Of a stretch of DNA of 64,000 nucleotides, positions 1 to 8,619 are shown in pieces. The notes below the pieces were generated by a model, which saw only the letters and a program-made list of their open reading frames with translations, had not been told where the DNA came from and did no database searches. The number at the start of each line of letters is the position of its first letter. Position 1 is the stretch's first letter. The translations under genes and the position numbers were made by a program. Source of the stretch: Marinomonas sargassi (lineage in GTDB: Bacteria; Pseudomonadota; Gammaproteobacteria; Pseudomonadales; Marinomonadaceae); assembly GCF_025716875.1 (NCBI RefSeq), contig NZ_JAOVZB010000003.1, forward strand, positions 1 through 64,000. Reading direction: 5' to 3'.

Positions 1-99
1 CGTTGAACCACCTGATCCCATCCCGAACTCAGAAGTGAAAAGCGCCATCGCCGATGGTAGTGTGGGGGATCCCATGTGAGAGTAGGTCGTCGTCAAGCT
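1..99 (+). rRNA. rrf: 5S ribosomal RNA, 3' part (5' end outside window)
   Basis: The first ~99 bases align by eye with the 3' five-sixths of bacterial 5S rRNA: the CCGAACTCAGAAGTGAAA segment, the GATGGTAGTGTGGGG segment and the GAGAGTAGG 3' arm are all present in order. About 20 bases of the 5' end lie upstream of the window. It is followed directly by a strong terminator, so it is the end of an rrn operon transcribed into the window. The 3' end is placed by comparison with E. coli 5S and could be off by a few bases. Confidence 0.93.
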
Positions 100-111
100 T
101 TAAATTAAGAG

Positions 112-146
112 AAACCCCATCCTGCTAAGCAGGGTGGGTTTTTTTC
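112..146 (+). terminator. rho-independent terminator of the rrn operon
   Basis: A GC-rich stem (AAACCC-CATCCTGC pairing with GCAGGGTGGGTTT, one bulged base) is followed by a run of seven T. It sits 13 bases after the 5S 3' end. Confidence 0.85.
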
Positions 147-175
147 GTTTATGTTCATAAAAAAGATAAGCACAA

Positions 176-280
176 TACTAGCGTGAGACCCTCTGCAGGA
201 TACGCATGTGAGAGTAACTCAACCTTCAGCTTTAAATTAAGAGAAACCCTATCCTGCGCTGTAGGATGGTTTTTTTTCGT
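176..280 (+). pseudogene. decayed 5S 3'-end copy with its terminator (copy 2)
   Basis: A degenerate version of the 5S 3' end (GTGAGACC, CATGTGAGAGTA) runs into the sequence AGCTTTAAATTAAGAGAAACCC, identical to the linker after the intact 5S. It ends in its own stem-loop with eight T at 271-278. The 5S body is missing and could not form a functional RNA. It looks like a remnant of a tandem duplication of 5S plus terminator. Confidence 0.7.
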
Positions 281-310
281 TTTGGGGTGTTAAACAAGAG
301 TAGAAAGCTT

Positions 311-416
311 AAAACACAATGCTAGTGTGGGGCTCACTATAAGATATGCATGTGAGAGCGGTAACAAAGCTTTAAGCAATAGAAGCCCTGATAGTATATC
401 TGTCAGGGCTTTTTTA
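311..416 (+). pseudogene. decayed 5S 3'-end copy with its terminator (copy 3)
   Basis: The segment GCTAGTGTGGGG...CATGTGAGAGCGG matches the 5S 3' third, and is followed by AAAGCTTTAAG and a new stem-loop (AAGCCCTGATA / TGTCAGGGCTT) with six T. The terminator stem differs in sequence from copies 1 and 2, while the 5S part is recognisably the same, so it has drifted further. Confidence 0.6.
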
Positions 417-468
417 TGTGCGGAAGAAAGTGTCTGGAAGTTTAAATTACCTGATCGTCATGAAGGTT

Positions 469-628
469 TTAACCATCTGCCTCCATCCCGAACTCAGAAG
501 TGACCCTTAATTCGCCGCAGGCGCTCACCGTCGCTGATGATAGTGTGGGGTTCTCTACAGGATACGCATGTGAGAATAGTCCAACCTAAAATAGAAACAA
601 CAGAAGCCCTGATAGGGCTTCTGTTGTT
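469..628 (+). pseudogene. decayed 5S rRNA copy with terminator (copy 4, the longest)
   Basis: This copy retains CCATCCCGAACTCAGAAGTGA, then an insertion-like stretch, then GATGATAGTGTGGGG and CATGTGAGAATAG, so about two thirds of 5S is visible with internal disruption. A stem CAGAAGCCC / GGGCTTCTG follows at 601-623 with a short T-rich tail. The internal changes break helices of 5S, so this is a pseudogene rather than a second working gene. Confidence 0.7.
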
Positions 629-699
629 TGAATGCCTTACGGTAAGCTTTTAATGTTGCTCTAGTGTCTATTTGGAAAAAAGTGCAATAAACTTAAAAG

Positions 700-745
700 C
701 ATCACTCAGTGTAGGGTCACTATTAGATGAATGTTTGAAAGCCTT
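700..745 (+). pseudogene. very degenerate 5S 3'-end remnant (copy 5)
   Basis: CACTCAGTGTAGGGTCACTATTAGATGAATGTTTGAAAG resembles copy 3 with many substitutions. It is the most eroded member of the series and is called only because of its spacing after copies 2-4. The rest of 746-968 shows nothing I can name. Confidence 0.35.
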
Positions 746-968
746 GCACATAATGAAACCTCAAAGGGTAAGTATCCTTAAGGTATAGGATGCCTTTCAT
801 AGTAAAATAGTTAGCTGGGTATACCTAGTTTTTAAGTTGGGGTACTGATCATGTATTGCGGTAGTTAAATTCTGTTAATACTTTGTCGCCCAAAGTAGTA
901 ATTTGGAATTGATGTGTCTCTACTGACTATACTTTTAAAGATTGCCAATCACTTATTGAATAAAGTGA

Positions 969-2546
969 TTAATGTAATTCTGATAGTGTTTGAGGGTTAT
1001 CTTTTAACCACTTTAATAGCTGGATTGATGGTAAAGCTCTACTAAAGAAATATCCTTGTGCGCTTTCAACGCCAAGCCTATTTATGTGTTCTAATTGCTT
1101 TTTATGCTCTACCCCCTCTGCAACTACATCCATCTTTAGTTCTCTTGCCAATGTAATTATTGATGTAAAAATTTTAGGTGTGAAGCTGTCTTCATAAAGG
1201 CTATCCATAAATGTTTTGTCTATTTTTAGTGTGTCGAAGGGGAAGCTTCGTAAAAAGTCTAAGCCTGAGTAGCCAGTTCCAAAGTCGTCGATAGATAAAT
1301 TGATATCTAAGTTTTTAATGGCTTTAAATGTATTAATTGCGAGAGGAAGTTCTTTACTTGATAGAGAGTGGCTCTCAGTGATTTCTAAAGTAAGTTGTCC
1401 TTGTAGCTTTGGGTAATGTTCTAGCATATTTTCTAAAGAGTAAATAAACCCCTTGTCTAGCAATGTTGACCTGTCAATATTTATTGCTGTACGAATATTG
1501 TTTAATGAGAGTGAGTTATTTGTATAAAACTCTCCTACTTTTCTAAAGACTAGCCATGTTAGTTCATTTAGTAATCCTAATCGCCTTGCCGTATCTACTA
1601 TGAATTGTGGAGAGACTTGATCATGGTAGGGGGATTGCCAGCGGATGAGCGCTTCTAAACTGCTAGTGCGATTTTCTTTTAATGAATAAATAGGTTGATA
1701 GTAGACATCGATAGAGCCCCTCTTAATTGCTTCGCGAATGCAATAGGTTAAAGAATGCCGATAGCCTGTAATAGCAAATTGTATAGAGAGTGACAGAAAG
1801 GTAAAAATAAGCCAAAGAATGAAGGAGAAGGGTATCAAGCTTTTTATATGCTCCCAATATAGGCTTGATGGTAGAGAGATGATTAGATTCATATCCCAGT
1901 CTTCCATGGAGATGTTTGTTTCTCTAATCATTGTTACGTGTTCGGGTGGGTGGTTATCGGATATCGCTAGTTTACCTAAGGTGTATTCATAGGGGTGATT
2001 AGGGAGTAGCTCTATGACATCCGCAGCGAATATTTCTGCGGATACTAGACCGCTTATTCCGAGACCTTCCTTGCCCTGATAGAAAGCAATGAAGGTTGAG
2101 TGTCCGATATTGTTGTAGGTGCTACTAAGAGAAACGGTTTTTCTACTATCACTTTGTATTATGCGCTGAACAATGGTCGAAAATATATGGAGGTCTTTTT
2201 TACCAGCACTGGAGCAATATACAATAAAGTCATCGTCAAAAAGCCCAAATTCTTTGAAGTTAGGTGATCTAAGGGCTTCAATTCGCAATTTTTGTATCTT
2301 TTTTTCTGTGCATTGGTGATTTGACAGTTCGATTGAAGCAAGAGAGCTTTTTAACTCTACAAATATAGAGTTCATTTTTGTGTTTAATGTGTCTTCAATA
2401 AGATGTTTTTTGTTATCTAGATCATAGATTAGGTAGATGTATGTGCTTAATAATATTGCGACTATAGTAATAGGGAAGAAGATTACCAAGTTTAAAAATA
2501 AATGCTTTTTCCGTTTAGAAAATAGCTCTTTTATATTGGTTATCAT
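969..2546 (-). CDS. CSS-motif EAL-domain c-di-GMP phosphodiesterase, membrane-bound
   Basis: This 525-residue protein is predicted to hydrolyse cyclic di-GMP in response to a periplasmic signal. A transmembrane segment at about residues 17-40 and a second at about 238-260 enclose a periplasmic domain with C79 and the CSS motif at 111-113, as in the CSS-motif family where the two cysteines are redox-sensitive. The cytoplasmic EAL domain has EALIRW (298-303), NID, EITES, DDFGTGYS, KIDKTF and VVAEGVE, so the metal and substrate residues look intact. There is no GGDEF domain. The start is an ATG with a weak GGAAA-type ribosome site. It stands alone, with a terminator from the next gene upstream. 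Family assignment is firm; the signal sensed is unknown. Confidence 0.9.
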   Translation of the reverse strand: MITNIKELFSKRKKHLFLNLVIFFPITIVAILLSTYIYLIYDLDNKKHLIEDTLNTKMNSIFVELKSSLASIELSNHQCTEKKIQKLRIEALRSPNFKEFGLFDDDFIVYCSSAGKKDLHIFSTIVQRIIQSDSRKTVSLSSTYNNIGHSTFIAFYQGKEGLGISGLVSAEIFAADVIELLPNHPYEYTLGKLAISDNHPPEHVTMIRETNISMEDWDMNLIISLPSSLYWEHIKSLIPFSFILWLIFTFLSLSIQFAITGYRHSLTYCIREAIKRGSIDVYYQPIYSLKENRTSSLEALIRWQSPYHDQVSPQFIVDTARRLGLLNELTWLVFRKVGEFYTNNSLSLNNIRTAINIDRSTLLDKGFIYSLENMLEHYPKLQGQLTLEITESHSLSSKELPLAINTFKAIKNLDINLSIDDFGTGYSGLDFLRSFPFDTLKIDKTFMDSLYEDSFTPKIFTSIITLARELKMDVVAEGVEHKKQLEHINRLGVESAQGYFFSRALPSIQLLKWLKDNPQTLSELH

Positions 2547-2630
2547 TCAGGTTTCCGTATAGTCATTTAGAATATATAACAAATAACATTTTTGTATATG
2601 TATTACTATATGGCTTTTGTATTGGTAATA

Positions 2631-2658
2631 AAAAAAGGCCTTTTTGTAGGCCTTTTTT
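2631..2658 (-). terminator. rho-independent terminator after the GIY-YIG-like gene
   Basis: AAAAAAGGCCT pairs with AGGCCTTTTTTT around a six-base loop. The symmetrical A and T runs mean it could work both ways, but only a minus-strand gene ends here. Confidence 0.8.
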
Positions 2659-2681
2659 TATTTGATAGAGATTGATTATTA

Positions 2682-3380
2682 TTAACTCTTCTTTCTACGG
2701 AAAGCGGAATTTGCCGCTTTAGAAGTTAAATCTATTTTGGCCATAACCAAAGCCATTTCTTCTGCTTCAGCTTGCTGTTGGGACTTCAACTTCTGCTCAC
2801 GTTCTTTTTTGGCTGTTTTTTCTGCCTCTTTAAGCATTTTTTGGATACTAGCTTTACTTTGAGGGCGTTTAGCTACTGCTTTTTTTTCTGGAATCTTCTC
2901 TGTAGGCTCTTTAAGTCTTTCTTCAGAAATTAGCTCTGCGAAGAGAGATTTTATATCTGGTTTTGCTGTGCTTTTCTTTTCTGGTAGCGCAATAGTTTTT
3001 TTGGCAGTAGTTTTTCTTGCTTTTTTAGGTTGCTCGGCTGTTGATACGCCATTTGCATCAAATAGTGCTTTCTTACCAAAATTTAGATTTACAGATTTTT
3101 CTGCAGTTTGCGCTATTTTGTATCCGCGTAAACTTTCACCGTTATAAATCGACAGGTAATCGCTTTCTAATTCATATAACTCTTTTTTATCGCTCGTTTC
3201 GTAAAGTTCTTCTACAGTAAAGGCTGCTGTGCCGTGTTCTTTAATATCATTATAAAGAGGGAAGTCTAAACCAACCTCCGTTGCTTCTACATATTGTTCA
3301 AAACGTTGAAAACCACTATTGAATGATGTGCCAATGTAGTGTTTTCCCGTGATGTTATTTGTGATTTTAAAAACGATCAA
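2682..3380 (-). CDS. GIY-YIG-like nuclease-fold protein with a lysine-rich tail
   Basis: The first ~90 of 232 residues match the GIY-YIG endonuclease pattern: VFKITNNITGKHYIGTS at the start (the first GIY tyrosine is Phe, the YIG is intact), an arginine in QRFEQY, IKEHG, and a glutamate in YELESDYL followed by GYKIA. Residues ~110-232 are rich in Lys, Ala and Glu, are likely helical or disordered, and suit nucleic-acid binding. No defined DNA-binding domain is seen. The start is TTG with AAGAGG about nine bases upstream, and no ATG lies nearby. It could be a free-standing nuclease or a structural derivative. The role is unknown. Confidence 0.6.
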   Translation of the reverse strand: MIVFKITNNITGKHYIGTSFNSGFQRFEQYVEATEVGLDFPLYNDIKEHGTAAFTVEELYETSDKKELYELESDYLSIYNGESLRGYKIAQTAEKSVNLNFGKKALFDANGVSTAEQPKKARKTTAKKTIALPEKKSTAKPDIKSLFAELISEERLKEPTEKIPEKKAVAKRPQSKASIQKMLKEAEKTAKKEREQKLKSQQQAEAEEMALVMAKIDLTSKAANSAFRRKKS

Positions 3381-3472
3381 AAGTCGCTGCCTCTTAGAGT
3401 GTTTTTTAATAGCAAATAGCCCTCCATACCTAGGTTTAAAAAGCTAAGTTTGGAGGGTTATAAAAAGTTAAA

Positions 3473-4099
3473 TTAGTGTTTTATGACGATGTTAAGTCCG
3501 TCACGTACATTTAGATGCACGTTTTCAACGCGTTTGTCTTGAGCGATGAATTGGTTTAGTTGGTTAACAGCTATGTCGCTGTTTTCTTTTGGGTCAAGGA
3601 CTCGCCCTTGCCAAATAGAATTGTCGATGATGATTATACCACCTGAGGCTACAAGGGGTAATACTGCCTTGTAATAGTTTAGATAATTTCTTTTGTCCGC
3701 ATCGATGAAGACAAAGTCAAATTGTCCATCTAGGCCTTCTATTGTGTCTAGTGCAGGACCAAAAATAGCTTTGATTTTATGGCCGTACTCACTTCGATCA
3801 AAAAAAGACTGTGCGAATTCTATCGCTTTAGGGTTGGTTTCACAGCAGATTAGTTCACCATCCTTGTGCATGCCTTCTGCAATAGAAAGGGCGGAGTAGC
3901 CAGTAAACATACCAATTTCGAGTGCACGTTTTGGTTGTGCAACTTTGGCAAGTATTTTTAGCGTACGCCCAATGGTTTTTCCAGATAACTTGTTTGGATA
4001 GCCCATATCAGAATAGGTCTTTTCGATTAACTCAATTAAAAGATCAGGTTCTTGTTGAGTGGTATCGATACAGTAATTATCTAGTTCTTCAGAATGCAT
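3473..4099 (-). CDS. SAM-dependent O-methyltransferase (class I, family 3)
   Basis: At 208 residues it has the size and motifs of the small cation-dependent O-methyltransferases (caffeoyl-CoA / catechol type). The SAM-binding loop is LEIGMFTGYSALSIAEGM, the acidic strand end is CCETNP, the metal-binding DADKRNY lies in FVFIDADKRNY, and IIIDNSIWQGRV is the second metal region. It would transfer a methyl group from SAM to a hydroxyl of a small molecule in the cytoplasm. The substrate cannot be told from sequence. It is a single gene divergent from thrS. Confidence 0.85.
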   Translation of the reverse strand: MHSEELDNYCIDTTQQEPDLLIELIEKTYSDMGYPNKLSGKTIGRTLKILAKVAQPKRALEIGMFTGYSALSIAEGMHKDGELICCETNPKAIEFAQSFFDRSEYGHKIKAIFGPALDTIEGLDGQFDFVFIDADKRNYLNYYKAVLPLVASGGIIIIDNSIWQGRVLDPKENSDIAVNQLNQFIAQDKRVENVHLNVRDGLNIVIKH

Positions 4100-4289
4100 A
4101 ACGCTATATATTTACGTGTTTGTGAAACGGAAGGCAATTTTACTTGGGATACTGAGAAAGTCTATGTTTTAGAGTGATTAAATACATTTGATTTTAAAAA
4201 AAATTGGGATAATGAATTAGTAAAGAAATATTTAAAATTTATTCGCATGAAAAACGAAAAAATGATAGTTTGTCGCCTTCAATTTACAT

Positions 4290-4310
4290 GTGCTCTTTGG
4301 TATGGAGCAC
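4290..4310 (+). promoter_or_regulatory. candidate thrS translational operator: tRNA-Thr anticodon-arm mimic
   Basis: GTGCTC (4290-4295) pairs with GAGCAC (4305-4310), and a T-G wobble extends the stem. This leaves a seven-base loop TTGGTAT, the layout of a tRNA anticodon loop: U33, anticodon GGU, A37. GGU is a threonine anticodon. The hairpin ends 23 bases before the thrS ATG and about 11 bases before the AGGGGA ribosome site. In E. coli, ThrRS represses its own mRNA by binding such a mimic next to the ribosome site. The hairpin is seen; the function is inferred. Confidence 0.6.
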
Positions 4311-4333
4311 CACTGACTCCAATAGGGGAAAAA

Positions 4334-6271
4334 ATGCCTGTAATTACTTTGCCAGATGGCAGCCAACGTTCTTTTTCAAATTCTGTTTCTGTAATGCAAG
4401 TTGCCGAAGATATCGGTCCTGGTCTTGCTAAAGCTACCGTCGCTGGTCGCATTAATGGCGAGCTAGTTGATGCTTGTGAGCTGATTACTGAAGATGCAGA
4501 ACTGAACCTCATCACTGGTCGCGACCCAGAAGGGATCGAAATCATCCGTCACTCATTTGCTCACCTTGTTGGGCATGCTGTTAAACAACTTTATCCAACA
4601 GCAGAAATGGCGATTGGCCCTGTAATTGATGAAGGCTTCTATTACGATATTGCCTATGAACGTCCTTTTACACCAGATGATTTGGCTGTTATTGAAAAGC
4701 GTATCGGTGAGCTGATTAAAACCGATTATGATGTCGTTAAGAAAATGACACCGATTGCTGAAGCTCGTAAAGCATTTGAAGAGCGCGGTGAAACCTATAA
4801 AGTTGCTTTGATTGATGACATGGACGAGTCTGTGACAAGTGTTGGTCTGTATCATCATGAAGAATACATGGATATGTGTCGCGGTCCTCATGTACCTAAT
4901 ACCCGTGTATTGCGTCATTTTAAACTTATGAAGCTAGCTGGAGCGTATTGGCGTGGTGACTCGAATAATGAGCAGCTACAGCGAATATACGGTACAGCTT
5001 GGAATGATAAGAAAGAGTTGAAAGCGTACCTAAGACGTATCGAAGAAGCTGAAAAACGCGATCACCGTAAGTTAGGTAAAAAGCTCGATTTATTCCATGT
5101 TCAAGAAGAAGCACCAGGTATGGTATTTTGGCACCCTAAAGGTTGGAGCCTATACCAGACTGTTGAGCAATATATGCGCGATAAATTGCGCGAAAATGAC
5201 TACCAAGAAGTCAAGACACCTCAAATCGTTGATAGAGTGCTATGGGAGAAGTCTGGTCATTGGGGTAAGTATCACGAGAATATGTTTACTACACATTCTG
5301 AAAACCGTGATTACGCCGTTAAGCCTATGAATTGCCCTTGTCATATTCAGGTTTATAACCAAGGTCTTAAAAGTTACCGTGATCTACCATTCCGTATGGC
5401 AGAATTTGGTTCTTGTCACCGTAATGAACCTTCTGGTGCCTTACATGGCATTATGCGTGTTCGTAACTTTGTACAAGATGATGGCCATATTTTTGTGACT
5501 GAGGATCAAATTCAGCAAGAAGTGTCTGAGTTTATTGATTTGCTTCACGAAGTTTATGACGACTTTGGCTTTACTGAAATTATTTACCGCCTTTCTACTC
5601 GTCCAGAACAGCGAGTTGGCTCTGACGAGGTATGGGATAAATCAGAAAAAGCATTGGCGGATGCGCTTGATGCTGCAAAACTTGATTGGGAAGAGCTTCC
5701 AGGTGAAGGTGCTTTCTATGGGCCGAAAATTGAGTTTTCTTTGAAAGATGCCATTGGCCGAGTATGGCAGTGTGGCACAATGCAAGTTGACTTCTCTATG
5801 CCGACTCGACTTGGCGCTCAATATGTTTCTGAGGATGGCTCACGTCAAACGCCGGTAATGTTGCATAGAGCTATTGTTGGTTCGCTGGAGCGTTTTATCG
5901 GGATTTTGATTGAAGAAACAGAAGGGTCTTTCCCAGCTTGGTTAGCACCAGAACAGGTGGTAATTATGAATATTACCGATCGTCAGGCTGAGTATTGCAC
6001 TAATTTAGAAAAAATATTGAGTTCTAAAGGCTTTAGAGCAAAACTTGACTTGAGAAACGAGAAGATCGGGTTTAAAATTCGCGAGCATACAATTCAGCGC
6101 ATTCCATACATGGTTGTTGTTGGAGACAAAGAAGTTGAACAAGGTCAGGTCGCTGTTCGTACAAGAACAGGAGAAGATCTTGGAGTGATGAGTATTTCTG
6201 ATTTTGAAGCTTTGCTTGAAAATCAAGTTGCTCACCGTAGCCGTAAACAAGAAGTGGAGATAGAGCTATAA
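4334..6271 (+). CDS. thrS: threonine-tRNA ligase
   Basis: This enzyme charges tRNA-Thr with threonine in the cytoplasm. It has 645 residues from the chosen ATG: N-terminal TGS domain ([14 protein letters not shown]), editing domain with [11 protein letters not shown] and the metal-binding [15 protein letters not shown] region, class II catalytic core with the zinc cysteine in [29 protein letters not shown], and a C-terminal anticodon-binding domain. A frame extension of 29 codons upstream (ATG at 4247) is rejected because the family starts at MPVITL, AGGGGA stands before 4334, and the extension covers the operator-like hairpin. It is first in an operon with infC, rpmI, rplT, pheS, pheT and ihfA. 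Regulation is likely translational autorepression. Confidence 0.97.
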   Translation: MPVITLPDGSQRSFSNSVSVMQVAEDIGPGLAKATVAGRINGELVDACELITEDAELNLITGRDPEGIEIIRHSFAHLVGHAVKQLYPTAEMAIGPVIDEGFYYDIAYERPFTPDDLAVIEKRIGELIKTDYDVVKKMTPIAEARKAFEERGETYKVALIDDMDESVTSVGLYHHEEYMDMCRGPHVPNTRVLRHFKLMKLAGAYWRGDSNNEQLQRIYGTAWNDKKELKAYLRRIEEAEKRDHRKLGKKLDLFHVQEEAPGMVFWHPKGWSLYQTVEQYMRDKLRENDYQEVKTPQIVDRVLWEKSGHWGKYHENMFTTHSENRDYAVKPMNCPCHIQVYNQGLKSYRDLPFRMAEFGSCHRNEPSGALHGIMRVRNFVQDDGHIFVTEDQIQQEVSEFIDLLHEVYDDFGFTEIIYRLSTRPEQRVGSDEVWDKSEKALADALDAAKLDWEELPGEGAFYGPKIEFSLKDAIGRVWQCGTMQVDFSMPTRLGAQYVSEDGSRQTPVMLHRAIVGSLERFIGILIEETEGSFPAWLAPEQVVIMNITDRQAEYCTNLEKILSSKGFRAKLDLRNEKIGFKIREHTIQRIPYMVVVGDKEVEQGQVAVRTRTGEDLGVMSISDFEALLENQVAHRSRKQEVEIEL

Positions 6272-6279
6272 AAGGTAAC

Positions 6280-6813
6280 ATGAATCGTGGACGTGCTAGT
6301 AGTAAGCAGCGTCCTCAAATCAACGAAAACATTCAGGCATCCGAAGTCCGTCTAATCGCGGCCGATGGAGAACAAATTGGTGTAGTTTCGATTGAGGAGG
6401 CGCTCAAAGCTGCTCGTGAGGCAAGCCTTGATTTGGTGCAGATTACAGACTCTGATCCTGTTGTTTGTAAAATAATGGATTACGGTAAGCATATTTTTGA
6501 GCAGAAAAAAGCAAAAGCTGCTCAGAAGAAAAATGCGAAACAAATTCAAGTTAAAGAAATGAAATTCCGTCCAGGGACGGAGGAAGGGGATTATCAGGTA
6601 AAACTCCGCAACCTGATACGTTTCCTTGAAGGCGGGGATAAGGCTAAGGTGTCTTTACGATACCGAGGTCGTGAAATGGCCCATCAGGAGCTTGGTATGC
6701 AACTTATGAATCGAGTCGCTCAAGACTTAGAGGAATATGGTTCAGTAGAACAAGCTGCGAAAATGGAAGGTCGTCAATTGACTATGGTGCTAGGCCCCAA
6801 AAAGAAGAAGTAA
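6280..6813 (+). CDS. infC: translation initiation factor IF-3
   Basis: IF-3 binds the 30S subunit and polices start-codon choice. The 177 residues align end to end with E. coli IF-3: QINENI at the N-terminus, [13 protein letters not shown], the lysine-rich linker, [27 protein letters not shown] and the final LGPKKKK. The gap from thrS is eight bases. The alignment places initiation at an ordinary ATG at 6280; E. coli infC uses AUU, which drives discriminatory autoregulation. The ribosome site (AAGG) is close, about four bases from the ATG. Confidence 0.97.
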   Translation: MNRGRASSKQRPQINENIQASEVRLIAADGEQIGVVSIEEALKAAREASLDLVQITDSDPVVCKIMDYGKHIFEQKKAKAAQKKNAKQIQVKEMKFRPGTEEGDYQVKLRNLIRFLEGGDKAKVSLRYRGREMAHQELGMQLMNRVAQDLEEYGSVEQAAKMEGRQLTMVLGPKKKK

Positions 6814-6874
6814 TTAACATAACTTAGGTTATTGAAATTACATTAACATTAACGAATGCGAGAGTGGTTTTATC

Positions 6875-7069
6875 ATGTCCAAAATTAAGTCACACAGTGG
6901 CGCATCTAAGCGCTTCAAACGTACCGCGAATGGTTTTAAACATAAGCAGTCTCATACTAGTCACATTTTGACTAAGAAATCGACTAAACGTAAGCGTCAC
7001 CTTCGTTCTTTGAACCAAGTAGCGCAAAGCGACAAAGCGTTAATCGTACGCATGTGTCCATACATGTAA
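6875..7069 (+). CDS. rpmI: 50S ribosomal protein L35
   Basis: This very basic protein of 64 residues has the L35 signature: [18 protein letters not shown] at the start, then [15 protein letters not shown] and a C-terminal MCPYM. It lies between infC and rplT as in other gammaproteobacteria. In E. coli, L20 represses this gene and its own by binding RNA in the infC-rpmI leader; I did not identify the matching RNA fold here. Confidence 0.97.
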   Translation: MSKIKSHSGASKRFKRTANGFKHKQSHTSHILTKKSTKRKRHLRSLNQVAQSDKALIVRMCPYM

Positions 7070-7114
7070 GTCTCATTTTTTAGTTTATTAATTTAATTAG
7101 TATAGGAAGTTATT

Positions 7115-7471
7115 ATGCCTCGCGTAAAACGTGGTGTTCAGGCTCGTCGCCGTCACAAGAAGATTTTAAAGCAAGCTAAAGGTTACTACGGTGCACGTAG
7201 CCGTGTATTTCGTGTAGCTAAACAGGCTGTCATCAAAGCTGGTCAATATCAGTACCGTGACCGTCGTCAGCGTAAGCGTCAATTCCGCGCATTGTGGATT
7301 GCTCGTATCAACGCTGCTGCACGTATCAATGGTCTATCTTACAGCCGTTTCATTGCTGGTTTGAAAAAAGCAGCTATCGAAATCGACCGTAAGGTTTTGG
7401 CTGACCTTGCTGTGTACGAGAAAGAAGTTTTTGCTGCTATCGTTGAAAAAGCGAAAGCAAGCTTGGCTTAA
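7115..7471 (+). CDS. rplT: 50S ribosomal protein L20
   Basis: Its 118 residues match the L20 family along the full length: [38 protein letters not shown], the [15 protein letters not shown] helix and the [12 protein letters not shown] region. L20 is needed for early 50S assembly and is the usual autorepressor of the rpmI-rplT pair. A strong hairpin terminator follows before pheS. Confidence 0.97.
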   Translation: MPRVKRGVQARRRHKKILKQAKGYYGARSRVFRVAKQAVIKAGQYQYRDRRQRKRQFRALWIARINAAARINGLSYSRFIAGLKKAAIEIDRKVLADLAVYEKEVFAAIVEKAKASLA

Positions 7472-7549
7472 TTTCTGACGTAGCCTTAGAGTGGTTCGAT
7501 CTTGAAAGAAAAACTTCTGAAAAGAACGAATGATTCAATGCAGTCTTTG

Positions 7550-7590
7550 ATAGGGGGAGAGCCAGCGGTTCTTCCCCTATTTTATTTTTT
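7550..7590 (+). terminator. strong hairpin terminator/attenuator between rplT and pheS
   Basis: A 14-bp stem (7550-7563 with 7567-7580, two wobble pairs, three-base loop AGC) is followed by TTTATTTTTT. The pheS ribosome site GGAG starts at 7591, immediately after the T tract. It is placed exactly where E. coli has the pheST attenuator. No leader peptide with phenylalanine codons is visible upstream, so it may act as a partial terminator only. Confidence 0.85.
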
Positions 7591-7601
7591 GGAGTGTATA
7601 A

Positions 7602-8597
<996 letters not shown>

Positions 8598-8619
8598 CCC
8601 ATCGACCTAGGATGTTTTT

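Noticed and set aside
4247-4333. In-frame 29-codon extension of thrS
   Set aside because: ThrRS proteins begin at the MPVITLPDG segment, AGGGGA precedes 4334, and the stretch contains the operator-like hairpin.
7472-7549. pheM-like leader peptide
   Set aside because: The only ATG frames are short and contain no run of Phe codons.
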